A program made the position numbers and the translations under genes. The notes beneath the pieces were generated by a model. The model was not told where the DNA came from. It made no database searches and saw only the letters and a program-made list of their open reading frames with translations. Of a stretch of 25,454 bases of DNA, positions 16,303 to 23,775 are shown piece after piece. Numbering within the stretch: position 1 is the first letter of the stretch; the number at the start of each line of letters is the position of its first letter. Origin of the DNA: CF-113 sp035308345 (GTDB lineage: Bacteria; Chloroflexota; Ktedonobacteria; Ktedonobacterales; Ktedonobacteraceae); NCBI GenBank assembly GCA_035308345.1, contig DATGGW010000273.1, positions 1-25,454 on the forward strand. Reading direction: 5' to 3'.

Positions 16303-16318
16303 TAACGATATATCGTTA
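16303..16318. promoter_or_regulatory. operator 2, identical 16-bp palindrome
   Basis: The same TAACGATATATCGTTA recurs 30 bp (centre to centre) downstream of operator 1, across the expected transcript start. The half-like string ATATATCGTA at 16291-16300 lies between them. Three near-integral helical turns would place two repressor dimers on the same DNA face. Confidence 0.75.
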
Positions 16319-16342
16319 CCGATGCAGAAAGGAGCATCATAC

Positions 16343-17167
16343 ATGTTTGGCAACCGTTTTGCCTATGAATCTCAGGGAAATAGCGAAGAGGGATGGGTCC
16401 CCCCCTGGCAACGACAGCGAGGCCATGGCCCACAGTTCTTCGGTGGGCGTCACATACACGGACCATTTGGTCACCATCGAGGAGCGTGGGGGAATGATTG
16501 GACGCCCCCCTGGTTACACAGGGAGTGGCATGGCCCACATTTCTTCGCGATGCGACGTGGTCGCGGTCCGTTCGGCCCCGGTGGCCCCTTTGGTCCGGGA
16601 GGACCATTTGGCCCAGGAAGAGAAGGCGGGCGCTTTTTCGGACGCGGCGATATGAAGTTTGCCCTGCTTGAGCTGCTGCAAGAGCGGCCTATGCATGGCT
16701 ATGAAATGATCAAGGCTTTGGAAGAGCGTTCCGGCGGGTTTTATACACCCAGCCCTGGTTCGATCTACCCCACTTTACAAATGCTGGAAGAAGGTGGCTA
16801 TGTCACCGGCAATGAAGTCGAGGGGAAAAAAGTCTACACCATCAGTGACGCGGGCCGCGCGTTACTCGCGCAGCGTCCAGGAGGCGGGGAGGGCTTTGCA
16901 GGTCCACCCTGGATGCACCGGCATGGACCTGGAGGCCACGTTACGCGACCAGAAATGCATTTGCTGAGAAGCGAAGCTATGGAAGTCGCGCGTCTATTCG
17001 CCATCGCAGGCCGCGCATCCATCAACGACCCCGAACGCCTGGCGCGCCTGCGTGGTATCATCGAGCGTACACGCGGCGAATTGACCTCGTTGATCTCTAG
17101 CGAGCCGTCCACGCAGGGACAGGCCGCTCCCAATCAGCCTGCAACACCCACCGTAGACCAGGCATAG
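16343..17167 (+). CDS. PadR-family regulator with Gly/His/Pro-rich N-terminus
   Basis: A 274-residue protein. Residues 1-102 are unlike ordinary PadR: rich in Gly, His, Pro, Trp and Phe (HIHGPFGHHRG, PPWLHREWHGPHFF, and PFGPGG repeated three times at 76-92). The PadR winged helix spans about 103-176 (DMKFALLELLQERPMHGYEMIKALEE, PSPGSIYPTLQMLEEGGYV, GKKVYTISDAGRALL), followed by a second His/Gly patch (MHRHGPGGH, 191-199) and a dimerisation helix (about 203-250). PadR proteins are mostly repressors, often of efflux genes and of themselves; the His clusters could bind metal, which is inference. The ATG at 16343 (AAAGGAG eight bases before) is preferred over that at 16322. No target gene is adjacent. 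Confidence 0.9.
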   Translation: MFGNRFAYESQGNSEEGWVPPWQRQRGHGPQFFGGRHIHGPFGHHRGAWGNDWTPPWLHREWHGPHFFAMRRGRGPFGPGGPFGPGGPFGPGREGGRFFGRGDMKFALLELLQERPMHGYEMIKALEERSGGFYTPSPGSIYPTLQMLEEGGYVTGNEVEGKKVYTISDAGRALLAQRPGGGEGFAGPPWMHRHGPGGHVTRPEMHLLRSEAMEVARLFAIAGRASINDPERLARLRGIIERTRGELTSLISSEPSTQGQAAPNQPATPTVDQA

Positions 17168-17175
17168 TTGTAGAA

Positions 17176-17234
17176 GCCAGATTGATCGCGCCCGCGCGGG
17201 GGAAGGCCCCACTATCGGGCGCGATCAATCTGGC
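17176..17234. repeat. 19-bp perfect inverted repeat hairpin after the padR-type gene
   Basis: GCCAGATTGATCGCGCCCG (17176-17194) is the exact reverse complement of 17216-17234, with a 21-base loop containing GGGG..CCCC. No T-tract follows (ccttacc). It starts 8 bases after the padR stop and can act as transcription stop or mRNA 3' protection; arm length and perfection also fit a small REP/MITE-type repeat. Confidence 0.7.
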
Positions 17235-17282
17235 CCTTACCTTACCCCCCAATTGCCTTATTCAACGAACAAATTCCATCTT

Positions 17283-17311
17283 TTGACGAAGAAATGTGTT
17301 ATCCTTAAATA
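17283..17311 (+). promoter_or_regulatory. promoter of the TPR protein gene
   Basis: TTGACG (17283-17288), 17 bases, TAAATA (17306-17311). The predicted start is near 17318, so the mRNA leader would be short and would contain the AAGGGGG site. Confidence 0.55.
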
Positions 17312-17341
17312 TATGAATTTTACAAGGGGGAATATTCATTC

Positions 17342-18505
17342 ATGCCAGAGCCAACGGAATTTGATCGCACAATGCGTCGCATTCGCTTGATGATCGAAGA
17401 GGGGCAGGCTGATGCCGCGCTGGCGCAACTGGACGCCATCCATACTGATGACTCCCGCAAGCAGCAGGAAATCACTTACACTTACGCCTGGTATTATACC
17501 CGCAAAGAGCTTTGGAGTCAGACCGTCCATTATCTCTCACTACTCAATGATGCTCGCTCCATCGAGGACGATTGGAATGATGCCGATCATACAGATCGCG
17601 AACGCCGCGCTTTTTATCTTCTCTGGCTTGGTGTCGTCGCCGTGGAGCTATCGCGCTACGAGGATGCCTCTCAGCACTTCACGCAATGCCTGAAAGTTCT
17701 TGAGATGCGGCGCATGCATCTACCAAAAGTGCGCATCAAGGCGCTTTACAGTCTGGGACTGACTTGCATGATGTCCGGCTTTTACGCAGTTGCCATCCAG
17801 CATTACGAGGAAGCGCTGAAAGTCTTCTCAAAAGAGAAGCTGCAAGACCAGCTCAAGAAGGATCTGGCAGACATCCATTACAGACTGAGTGACGCTTACC
17901 GTCTTTCAGGAGACTTCGACCACGCGCGAACCCATGGCATCATGGCTTTACACATATATGAAGACTTCCCCGATCGCTATTATGTGGGCCGCGTCTATAA
18001 CCTGCTTGGCAGGATTGCTTTCCAGGCGGGCGAAAACCAGTTGGCGGCTGAACAGTATCTGGCATCGCTTTCTCTTGCCACCCTGGAGAACAGGGCGGGA
18101 ATGCAGTTGATCAACTTCGTGGCTATGGCGGATTTGCGCCTGTCCGAGAACAGCCTGGAGGATGCGCAGCGATATTGTGGGCATGCCCTGGAGGCATCAG
18201 CACAATTGCAGGACGATCACCATCTCTGCGGCATGATGTACCTGGTGAGTGGTAAGGTTGCGCAGGAAAAGGCGAAACAGGCGCACGGGCAGGAAGCATG
18301 TTACCTGCTGCTCGAAGCATTGGATGTTTATAAGAAAGCAGCGGAGCACCTGGCGCAGACGCGGGCTACCAGCCATCTGTCTGAATTATATGGACGGCGC
18401 GCGGAAGTGCATGAAGCTCTCAACCAGTCTGAAGAAGCCCTGGCTTGCTGGAAATCAGCTTTCGATGTTGTTACCACTGCCAGAGGCGCGGGATGGTACG
18501 AGTAA
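17342..18505 (+). CDS. TPR-repeat protein
   Basis: A 387-residue, all-helical soluble protein with repeated TPR-like helix pairs: RRAFYLLWLGVVAVELSRYEDASQHFTQCLKV, KALYSLGLTCMMSGFYAVAIQHYEEALKVF, ADIHYRLSDAYRLSGDFDHARTHGIMAL, YNLLGRIAFQAGENQLAAEQYLASL and the terminal YGRRAEVHEALNQSEEALACWKSAF. There is no DNA-binding, signal or membrane segment. TPR arrays mediate protein-protein contacts; the last repeats resemble those of SARP/MalT-type regulators and RGG-like proteins but without their effector domains. The ATG has a strong AAGGGGG but at long spacing (11 bases). Its 3' end overlaps convergent meaB by 51 bp. The partner is unknown. Confidence 0.75.
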   Translation: MPEPTEFDRTMRRIRLMIEEGQADAALAQLDAIHTDDSRKQQEITYTYAWYYTRKELWSQTVHYLSLLNDARSIEDDWNDADHTDRERRAFYLLWLGVVAVELSRYEDASQHFTQCLKVLEMRRMHLPKVRIKALYSLGLTCMMSGFYAVAIQHYEEALKVFSKEKLQDQLKKDLADIHYRLSDAYRLSGDFDHARTHGIMALHIYEDFPDRYYVGRVYNLLGRIAFQAGENQLAAEQYLASLSLATLENRAGMQLINFVAMADLRLSENSLEDAQRYCGHALEASAQLQDDHHLCGMMYLVSGKVAQEKAKQAHGQEACYLLLEALDVYKKAAEHLAQTRATSHLSELYGRRAEVHEALNQSEEALACWKSAFDVVTTARGAGWYE

Positions 18506-19459
18506 TCCGATCTTCTCTTGCAGCTCATTCGCCACGCTGTAAGGGTCGCGTGCTCGAGAGGTGATATCCTCTACCAGCTTGCGCCACTCTTCTTCGGTCA
18601 TTGCTTGCTGCAAAGCTTTCAGCATGGCATGCACCAGCAGCGCCTGCACTTCGCTGCGCACCTGCCGCTGCGCGCGTTGCGAGAGCATCCCACTCTCCAC
18701 CAGGTATGCGTAGTGTTGTTGAACAGCGTCTACTAATTGCGTGATGCCCTGATCTTTGATAGCGGCGGTTTTGAGCACGGGGATTCGCCAGTATGGTTTC
18801 GATTTATCATGCTGGCGGCGCATAGGATCAAGGCTAAGCAGCATCGCCAGTTCCGCGACGGTCTGATCCGCTCCTGGCTTGTCTGCCTTGCTCACTACGA
18901 AAATGTCGGCGATCTCCAGGATACCTGCCTTGATCGCTTGCACCTCGTCGCCCATGCCCGGCGCCGTCACCACCAGCACCGTCTGCGCGGCGCGCATCAC
19001 CTCGACCTCAGCCTGCCCGGTGCCGACCGTTTCGATAATGATGGGGTCATAGCCTGCGGCGTCCATGGCGCGCACAACATCGCGCGTTGACGCCGCGAGG
19101 CCGCCCACGCTGCCCCGGCTGGCCATGCTGCGTATGAACACATTGGAATCACCCGCGAGTTCCATCATGCGAATACGATCACCCAGGATAGCGCCGCCGC
19201 TAAAGGGACTGCTGGGATCGACGGCGACCACGCCGACTTTTCGCTCGCGGCGGCGCAGTTCGCGTACCAGACGCGTCACCAGCGTGCTTTTGCCCGCGCC
19301 GGGTGCGCCCGTTACGCCGACGATATGCCCCTTGCCAGCATGCAGGTGAAGTTCAGCCAGGTAGCGGCGCGCCACCGGCGTATCATTTTCAATCAGTGTC
19401 ACCATACGCGCCAGCGCGCGGCGGTCTCCATTCAGCAGGCGTTCAACTATATTTTGCAA
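18455..19459 (-). CDS. meaB: MeaB/ArgK-type G-protein chaperone of B12-dependent mutase
   Basis: A 334-residue SIMIBI GTPase. Walker A is GAPGAGKST (51-59), the base-2/Mg region DPSSPFSGGAILGDRIRM (81-98), switch-like ETVGTGQAEVEV (143-154) and the guanine motif VSKAD (189-193, for N/TKxD). C-terminal helices (EEEWRKLVEDITSRARDPYSVANEL) match the MeaB dimerisation arm. MeaB gates cofactor loading and protects methylmalonyl-CoA mutase and its relatives. The start is a TTG at 19459 with AGGTGAG close upstream, and no better ATG follows before the GTPase core. It lies 15 bases after the cobalamin-binding subunit gene, giving strong functional context. Only the older name ArgK (arginine transport kinase) competes; that is a historical misannotation. 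Confidence 0.95.
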   Translation of the reverse strand: MQNIVERLLNGDRRALARMVTLIENDTPVARRYLAELHLHAGKGHIVGVTGAPGAGKSTLVTRLVRELRRRERKVGVVAVDPSSPFSGGAILGDRIRMMELAGDSNVFIRSMASRGSVGGLAASTRDVVRAMDAAGYDPIIIETVGTGQAEVEVMRAAQTVLVVTAPGMGDEVQAIKAGILEIADIFVVSKADKPGADQTVAELAMLLSLDPMRRQHDKSKPYWRIPVLKTAAIKDQGITQLVDAVQQHYAYLVESGMLSQRAQRQVRSEVQALLVHAMLKALQQAMTEEEWRKLVEDITSRARDPYSVANELQEKIGLLVPSRASGSGNNIES

Positions 19460-19474
19460 AACTCACCTACATGT

Positions 19475-19897
19475 CTATACATCAGCGGTCAGGCGATCCG
19501 CCTGGATATTGGAACGCACAAAATTGATGATTTCCTCCATAGAAGTGCCAGGCCCGAAGCAGCCCTTGATGCCCAGCGCTTTAATGGCCGGTATATCTTC
19601 ATCGGGCAGGATGCCACCAGCCGCGACCAGCACATCATCCACTTGACTCTCTTTTAACAGCTCCATCACCCTGGGGAAAACGGCCATGTGCGCGCCGGAC
19701 AGAATGCTCAACAGAATGGCGTCTACATCTTCCTGAATGGCCGCTTCTACGATCATTTCAGGCGTCTGGCGAATCCCTGTATAAATCACCTCCATACCGG
19801 CATCACGCAGGGCGCGCGCGATTACTTTGGCTCCCCGGTCATGCCCATCCAATCCAGGCTTGGCAACTAATACACGTATCGGGCGAGTTTCATCCAT
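19475..19897 (-). CDS. cobalamin-binding small subunit of methylmalonyl-CoA-mutase-type enzyme
   Basis: A 140-residue B12-binding Rossmann domain of the mutase C-terminal type. The cobalt-ligand motif DGHDRG (17-22, His19) is intact, as are LLSILSGAHM (the SxL part) and the AAGGILPDEDI and GTSMEEI stretches. As a separate subunit it needs a catalytic TIM-barrel partner (methylmalonyl-, isobutyryl- or ethylmalonyl-CoA mutase large subunit), not in this window. The ATG at 19897 has AAAGGAG nine bases upstream; the TTG at 19918 is less likely. The start overlaps the stop of the methylase gene by 8 bases (ATGGATGA), so translation is probably coupled. It is followed by meaB. Which acyl-CoA is used cannot be read from this subunit. 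Confidence 0.93.
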   Translation of the reverse strand: MDETRPIRVLVAKPGLDGHDRGAKVIARALRDAGMEVIYTGIRQTPEMIVEAAIQEDVDAILLSILSGAHMAVFPRVMELLKESQVDDVLVAAGGILPDEDIPAIKALGIKGCFGPGTSMEEIINFVRSNIQADRLTADV

Positions 19898-21566
19898 CTG
19901 GTATGACTCCTTTGTCAATGCTGTCCTCCGCTAAAGCAAACGCATAGAGCGCGCGAATAGCGCGCTCCAAATCTTCATACATGCTGGTGATTTCTGCATT
20001 CCATTCTACAACGGTACCCACGCTGCTGCAAGCAGACATCAACTGCCTGGCCAGATCGATGATGGGGCGTTGCTGCGTATGCTCGCCGAGCGGAACCGGC
20101 AAATTTGCCAGCACGCGCTGCTCGATCTGCGGCTGCACCCATTTATAGGCTGTGTGCATCACGTAGACGTACTCGCATAGCAGCCGCGAATTCAGCAGCG
20201 CCAGCAAGAAATAGAGCGTATCGTCCGCTTGTTGCTCGCGCGCGTGCAGCAAATACAGCGTTTGCAAAGCGACATGTCCCTTGCTATCCAGCGTTGCTTG
20301 CAGGCGAGCTGTGCTTTTCACAACCAACAACTTGGGTGACAGGTAGCGCTGCAGCGGCTTCGTGATATTTTCACGCTCTATCCACCAGCTTCCCTGAGGC
20401 GAACTGTATGGACAAATATCCACGCCGCCGCGCAGGACTGGGTAGCGCGCGGTCCCCGATGTCCCAGGGCGACCGCAAGGGTCGCCCCTACTATACTCTG
20501 TTGCCCGTTCTGCTCGTATAGTAGGGGCGACCCTTGCGGTCGCCCTGATTGTATCACCAGGGCCATCGCCCGGCATCAGATATGGGCTTTCACGGCCCAG
20601 TTCCTCGCCGCGCGAAATCGTCACAAATTCGCTCAGAGGGGCAAAATGTCGTGCTCCTGCGGGCGCGTCATCCGGGCTCGCTCGCAGCCGATTAAGCAGC
20701 GCGCCGCTTTCGCTATTCAGTAAATAGCGTAACTCAGCAGCAGGCTGGCCTAGAAAAAGCGCCTGCGCCACCTGTTGCGCGCCGCTTATAGAAGTGGTTC
20801 GCCAGCGCTCGCGCGCCCACGATACCTGGTGCGCGCTTTTCGCAGGTATATTCTGCGCGATCAACACGACCGCGCCAACCTCAGCCGCGAAGACTCCCGA
20901 CAGGTGCCACAGGTGATGCAGTGTCACTTGCTTGAGCAACTGCGCTCTTTCCCTGGCCGCGTTCAACCGCGCCAACACAGGATCAGGCAGCACCAGCCCG
21001 ATCCAACCGCCAGGACGAGTGACCCGCAAAGCCAGTTCGAGAAACAGTAGATAGCTATCCGCCTGCCCGCGCTGCTGGGCCATGCGATAACCGCTCAGAT
21101 CATTATTTTTCGCCGCCAGGTAGGGTGGATTCGCCAGAAAGAGATCAACGCAAGGTTGCCACACAAGGGCAAGGCTATCAGCCTGGTGGATATGATAGTG
21201 TAAAGAAAGATGCAGGAGAGATGTCAGTTGCATCTCGGCCAGAAAACAGGATACGGGGTCGGGATCAAAGCCCCAGATGTTGCGCTGCATCAATTCTGCC
21301 TGCTCTGCTTGCGCAAGAAGCTTGCGCTCGCCAAATTCAAGCAAGCGGTGAGCCGCGCCTACCAGAAAATTACCGCTGCCGCAGGCTGGATCAAGCACAC
21401 GCACATGGGATAAATCTGCATCAGGGGTATAGCCGCAGGCATCCAGTATATGTTCAACCAGAGAGGCAGGGGTGGAAAAATGGCCGCGTTTCTTGCGCTC
21501 CATCAAGGGCAAACCGGCTTCGTACCAGCCAATCTGCTCATCTGTAAGAACTCCCGCGTGCTGCAT
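19890..21566 (-). CDS. N6-adenine DNA methyltransferase (type II/IIG-like, orphan)
   Basis: A 558-residue class I methyltransferase. Motif I is VLDPACGSGNF (57-67), GFDPDPVSC (99-107) is the next acidic strand, and NPPY (146-149) is the amino-methylase catalytic motif. GWIGLVLPDPVL follows as the typical post-catalytic strand. The C-terminal half (ISRGEELGRESPYL, YLSPKLLVVKSTA, YLLALLNSRLLCEYVY) resembles the TaqI-like specificity domain. Product: N6-methyladenine in DNA at an unknown site. No restriction nuclease is adjacent, so it may be an orphan regulator or a remnant. Residues about 341-367 derive from an inserted REP-like hairpin. The ATG at 21566 (GGGGAA before) is preferred to the TTG at 21587. 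It lies 38 bases after rnc and overlaps the next gene by 8 bases. Confidence 0.85.
   Translation of the reverse strand: MQHAGVLTDEQIGWYEAGLPLMERKKRGHFSTPASLVEHILDACGYTPDADLSHVRVLDPACGSGNFLVGAAHRLLEFGERKLLAQAEQAELMQRNIWGFDPDPVSCFLAEMQLTSLLHLSLHYHIHQADSLALVWQPCVDLFLANPPYLAAKNNDLSGYRMAQQRGQADSYLLFLELALRVTRPGGWIGLVLPDPVLARLNAARERAQLLKQVTLHHLWHLSGVFAAEVGAVVLIAQNIPAKSAHQVSWARERWRTTSISGAQQVAQALFLGQPAAELRYLLNSESGALLNRLRASPDDAPAGARHFAPLSEFVTISRGEELGRESPYLMPGDGPGDTIRATARVAPTIRAERATEYSRGDPCGRPGTSGTARYPVLRGGVDICPYSSPQGSWWIERENITKPLQRYLSPKLLVVKSTARLQATLDSKGHVALQTLYLLHAREQQADDTLYFLLALLNSRLLCEYVYVMHTAYKWVQPQIEQRVLANLPVPLGEHTQQRPIIDLARQLMSACSSVGTVVEWNAEITSMYEDLERAIRALYAFALAEDSIDKGVIPDG
20465..20547. repeat. 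REP-like element, 31-bp perfect inverted repeat, inside the methylase gene
   Basis: Arms 20466-20496 and 20516-20546 are exact reverse complements around a 19-base loop; one more C:G pair extends them. Each arm is itself quasi-palindromic (GGCGACC..GGTCGCC). The 81 bp equal 27 codons without a stop in the methylase frame. The same core recurs at 14994 and 22363. Confidence 0.9.
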
Positions 21567-21604
21567 ATGGCATTCCCCGGCCAGCAACTACCATGCAATA
21601 AGCC

Positions 21605-22312
21605 TTAAAGGGCTTCCTGCTCGCGCAACAACTCCAAGGCCTCGCGCGCGGCAAGGCGGCCCGCTTCTTTAATGCTCGGCGCTTTTCCCAGCCCAAGCAA
21701 AAATTCGTGCTCGAAGACACCAACTGTGAACATGCGATCATTATTGCGCCCGCTCTGCTCCAGCACGCGATAGCGCGGAAGGCTGCCGGAACGCTGCAAG
21801 ACGATCTTTTGCAGCCATCCTTTGGGATTGGTATCCAGTGTTTGCCTGCTCAAGTGAGGCACAACCGGCAATACCACGCGCGCCACAAAGTCGCGCGCTG
21901 CCTCCTGCCCCTGGTCAATTAGAATAGCTCCCACAATCGCTTCCAGCACATCAGCGCACAGTGAGTCGCGCGAACGCTCGTTAAAGGTGCGCAGGTTGGC
22001 GATATCAACGCGAATAAACGAGAACAGACCAAGTTCCTGCCCGATCTTAGCCAGCACACGCCGACTGACCACCTCAGACTTCAGAGCCGTCATTTCACCT
22101 TCAGAGGCGCCGGGAAAACTGCGGTAGATATACTCAACCACGTGCGCTCCCAGAATCGCATCGCCTAGAAATTCCAGCGTATCGTAGGAATCATGGACGG
22201 CTGTTTCCGGACAGCATGAATGGTGTGTCAGCGCTCGCTCCAAAATGGTGCGATCACGAAATGTCACCTGTAAAAGTGACTCTAATGCGGCCAGCTTGTC
22301 TACGTCTTCCAT
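21605..22312 (-). CDS. rnc: ribonuclease III
   Basis: A 235-residue protein of normal RNase III length. The endonuclease domain has the signature YDTLEFLGDAIL (43-54) with E47 and D51, and the second catalytic pair D121/E124 in CADVLEAIVGAIL. A C-terminal dsRNA-binding domain runs from about 160 (NPKGWLQKIVLQRSGSLPRYRVLEQSGRNNDRMFTVGVF, ending GKAPSIKEAGRLAAREALELL). It cleaves double-stranded RNA in rRNA processing and mRNA turnover. The ATG at 22312 has no Shine-Dalgarno; a TATAAT ends 7 bases before it, so the message may be leaderless. The open frame to 22456 only reads through a repeat element and is rejected. It heads the unit with the methylase, mutase subunit and meaB. Confidence 0.95.
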   Translation of the reverse strand: MEDVDKLAALESLLQVTFRDRTILERALTHHSCCPETAVHDSYDTLEFLGDAILGAHVVEYIYRSFPGASEGEMTALKSEVVSRRVLAKIGQELGLFSFIRVDIANLRTFNERSRDSLCADVLEAIVGAILIDQGQEAARDFVARVVLPVVPHLSRQTLDTNPKGWLQKIVLQRSGSLPRYRVLEQSGRNNDRMFTVGVFEHEFLLGLGKAPSIKEAGRLAAREALELLREQEAL

Positions 22313-22319
22313 AGTAGGT

Positions 22320-22349
22320 ATTATAGCGTAGATCAGCGTGATGCGTCGA
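22320..22349 (-). promoter_or_regulatory. candidate rnc promoter giving a leaderless transcript
   Basis: On the minus strand TCGACG (22349-22344), 18 bases, TATAAT (22325-22320). Only 7 bases lie between the -10 and the ATG, so transcription would begin at or next to the start codon. Confidence 0.45.
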
Positions 22350-22454
22350 GGCTTCCGGCCATGGCGACCGCAAGGGTTCGCCACTACTATACTACGCCTT
22401 CTGCACGTTTTATGTGTATAATAGGGGCGAACCCTTGCGGTTACCTTGGAAGCC
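22350..22454. repeat. diverged REP-like element between nickel/cobalt permease and rnc
   Basis: GGCTTCC (22350-22356) pairs with GGAAGCC (22448-22454). Inside, the GCGACCGCAAGGGTTCGCC-type arm at about 22363-22382 pairs with the GGGCGAACCCTTGCGG arm at 22426-22440, with ACTATAC/GTATAAT inner ends. It is a mismatched relative of the element at 20465-20547. Located just downstream of the permease stop, it may end that transcript. Confidence 0.8.
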
Positions 22455-22476
22455 AAACTGGTACGCCAATATATCG

Positions 22477-23589
22477 TTACTGCCTGCTACTACTGACGAG
22501 TTCGGCATCGGGCCTGGACGCTGCGACAGTTACCTCGATTTCATCGTACTTCTTCACTTTATAAATGGCCGTCGAGACGGCCCAGCTGACGACGAAGATG
22601 CCGATGATGATGCCGCCGAGCACGCCAAAGTCCAGTCTGCTAAAGTAATTCCAGAGGCCACCACTCAACTTGAACTCCATAGCGATAATCGTGATCACTT
22701 CGATCGTTCCCACGACGAATGCCACCAGGACAGAGATCAGAGTGATATTCAGGTTGTAGTAGAGCTTGCGGATGGGTTTGACGAAAGCCCAGCCGTAGGC
22801 TCCGAGCATCAGGATGCCATCGGTCGTATCCAGCAGGCACATTCCTGCAGTGAAGAGCGCCGGGAAAATCATAATATATGCGATGGGCAGTCCTTTTCCC
22901 GCCTGCGCCGCCGCGATACCCAGCAACCCCACTTCTGTGGCCGTATCGAAGCCCAGGCCAAAGAGCACACCCACCGGGTACATCTTCCAGCTCTTATCCA
23001 CTAATCTGAGCAAGGGACGGAAGAAGCGGCCCATCAGCCCGCGCTGGTTCAAAAACTCGTCCAGCGTCTTGTCGTTATACTCCTCGCCACGCCTGACCTT
23101 GTGGAAGGCCAGGAAAATCTCCCACAGCACCAGGAAGTTAATCAGCGCGATCAGGTAGAGAAAGGCGGCGGAGACGGAGGTGCCGATGAGCCCGCCCGCG
23201 CTTTTCATGGCAGGGATGGAGGTGGATACGACCGACGCGACGATAGCAATAGCGACCGTCAAGGCCACAACGATGGTAGAGTGACCGAGCGAGAAGAAGA
23301 AACCCACCGCGACGGGCCGTTTGTTCTCCTGCATAAGTTTGCGCGTCACATTATCGATGGCCGAAATATGATCGGCATCCACCGAGTGGCGCAGGCCAAA
23401 CGTATAGGCCGACAGCGCTATACCTAGCAGCGCCGGATACCGCACAGAGAATCCGAGGAAAGCCACCACCCAGGTAGCAACATTGAAGATGATCAACAGA
23501 ATATAGATACCGATAATCTTGCGGCGGATATCGTGAGAGCTGTCGTTAAAGACATTTCGTAGCGCGGAAATACTGAATTGACTGCTCAT
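22477..23589 (-). CDS. NiCoT-family nickel/cobalt permease
   Basis: A 370-residue polytopic membrane protein. The NiCoT signature RHSVDADHI in TM2 (67-75; HxxxxDH metal motif) is present, as are FSLGHSTIVV, LGFDTATEVGLL and LFTAGMCLLDTTDG, all family motifs. About eight membrane segments are visible. It imports Ni2+ and/or Co2+; which is preferred cannot be read from the sequence, although the nearby B12-dependent mutase subunit and MeaB make cobalt attractive. The ATG at 23589 has GGAGGTTTC immediately upstream; the frame extends to 23748 without support. It is transcribed from its own promoter and separated from rnc by a repeat hairpin. No NikR palindrome or cobalamin riboswitch was recognised in its short leader. 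Confidence 0.93.
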   Translation of the reverse strand: MSSQFSISALRNVFNDSSHDIRRKIIGIYILLIIFNVATWVVAFLGFSVRYPALLGIALSAYTFGLRHSVDADHISAIDNVTRKLMQENKRPVAVGFFFSLGHSTIVVALTVAIAIVASVVSTSIPAMKSAGGLIGTSVSAAFLYLIALINFLVLWEIFLAFHKVRRGEEYNDKTLDEFLNQRGLMGRFFRPLLRLVDKSWKMYPVGVLFGLGFDTATEVGLLGIAAAQAGKGLPIAYIMIFPALFTAGMCLLDTTDGILMLGAYGWAFVKPIRKLYYNLNITLISVLVAFVVGTIEVITIIAMEFKLSGGLWNYFSRLDFGVLGGIIIGIFVVSWAVSTAIYKVKKYDEIEVTVAASRPDAELVSSSRQ

Positions 23590-23657
23590 GAAACCTCCAT
23601 ACGCGGCATAACACGCACTACAACCGATGGATGCTGTACGAATACCTTTCTCAATAG

Positions 23658-23687
23658 AGTATACCGTACAAAGAGAGCTTATTGCAA
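23658..23687 (-). promoter_or_regulatory. candidate promoter of the nickel/cobalt permease
   Basis: Minus strand TTGCAA (23687-23682), 18 bases, TATACT (23663-23658), giving a start near 23651 and a leader of about 60 bases. Confidence 0.5.
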
Positions 23688-23741
23688 TACTTTCGCAATA
23701 ACCAAATTTGACGAATGGCAAACATTCCCATCTAGATATAC

Positions 23742-23770
23742 TTGACAAATGTTCTAATTCCGAGTATAAT
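23742..23770 (+). promoter_or_regulatory. perfect consensus sigma-A promoter
   Basis: TTGACA (23742-23747), exactly 17 bases, TATAAT (23765-23770). It drives the membrane protein gene at 23830 and is the strongest-looking promoter in the window. Confidence 0.9.
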
Positions 23771-23775
23771 CTCTA

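Noticed and set aside
20378..20566. Antisense frame containing GRPQGSPLL and VGATLAVAL
   Set aside because: These strings are translations of the REP-like hairpin and are not evidence of a gene.
22313..22456. 48-residue extension of RNase III
   Set aside because: It merely translates the REP-like repeat element upstream; RNase III homologues begin near the ATG at 22312.
23590..23748. Extension of the permease frame and a possible cobalamin or NiCo riboswitch in its leader
   Set aside because: The ATG at 23589 has GGAGG beside it, and the predicted leader of about 60 bases is too short and lacks the known riboswitch motifs.
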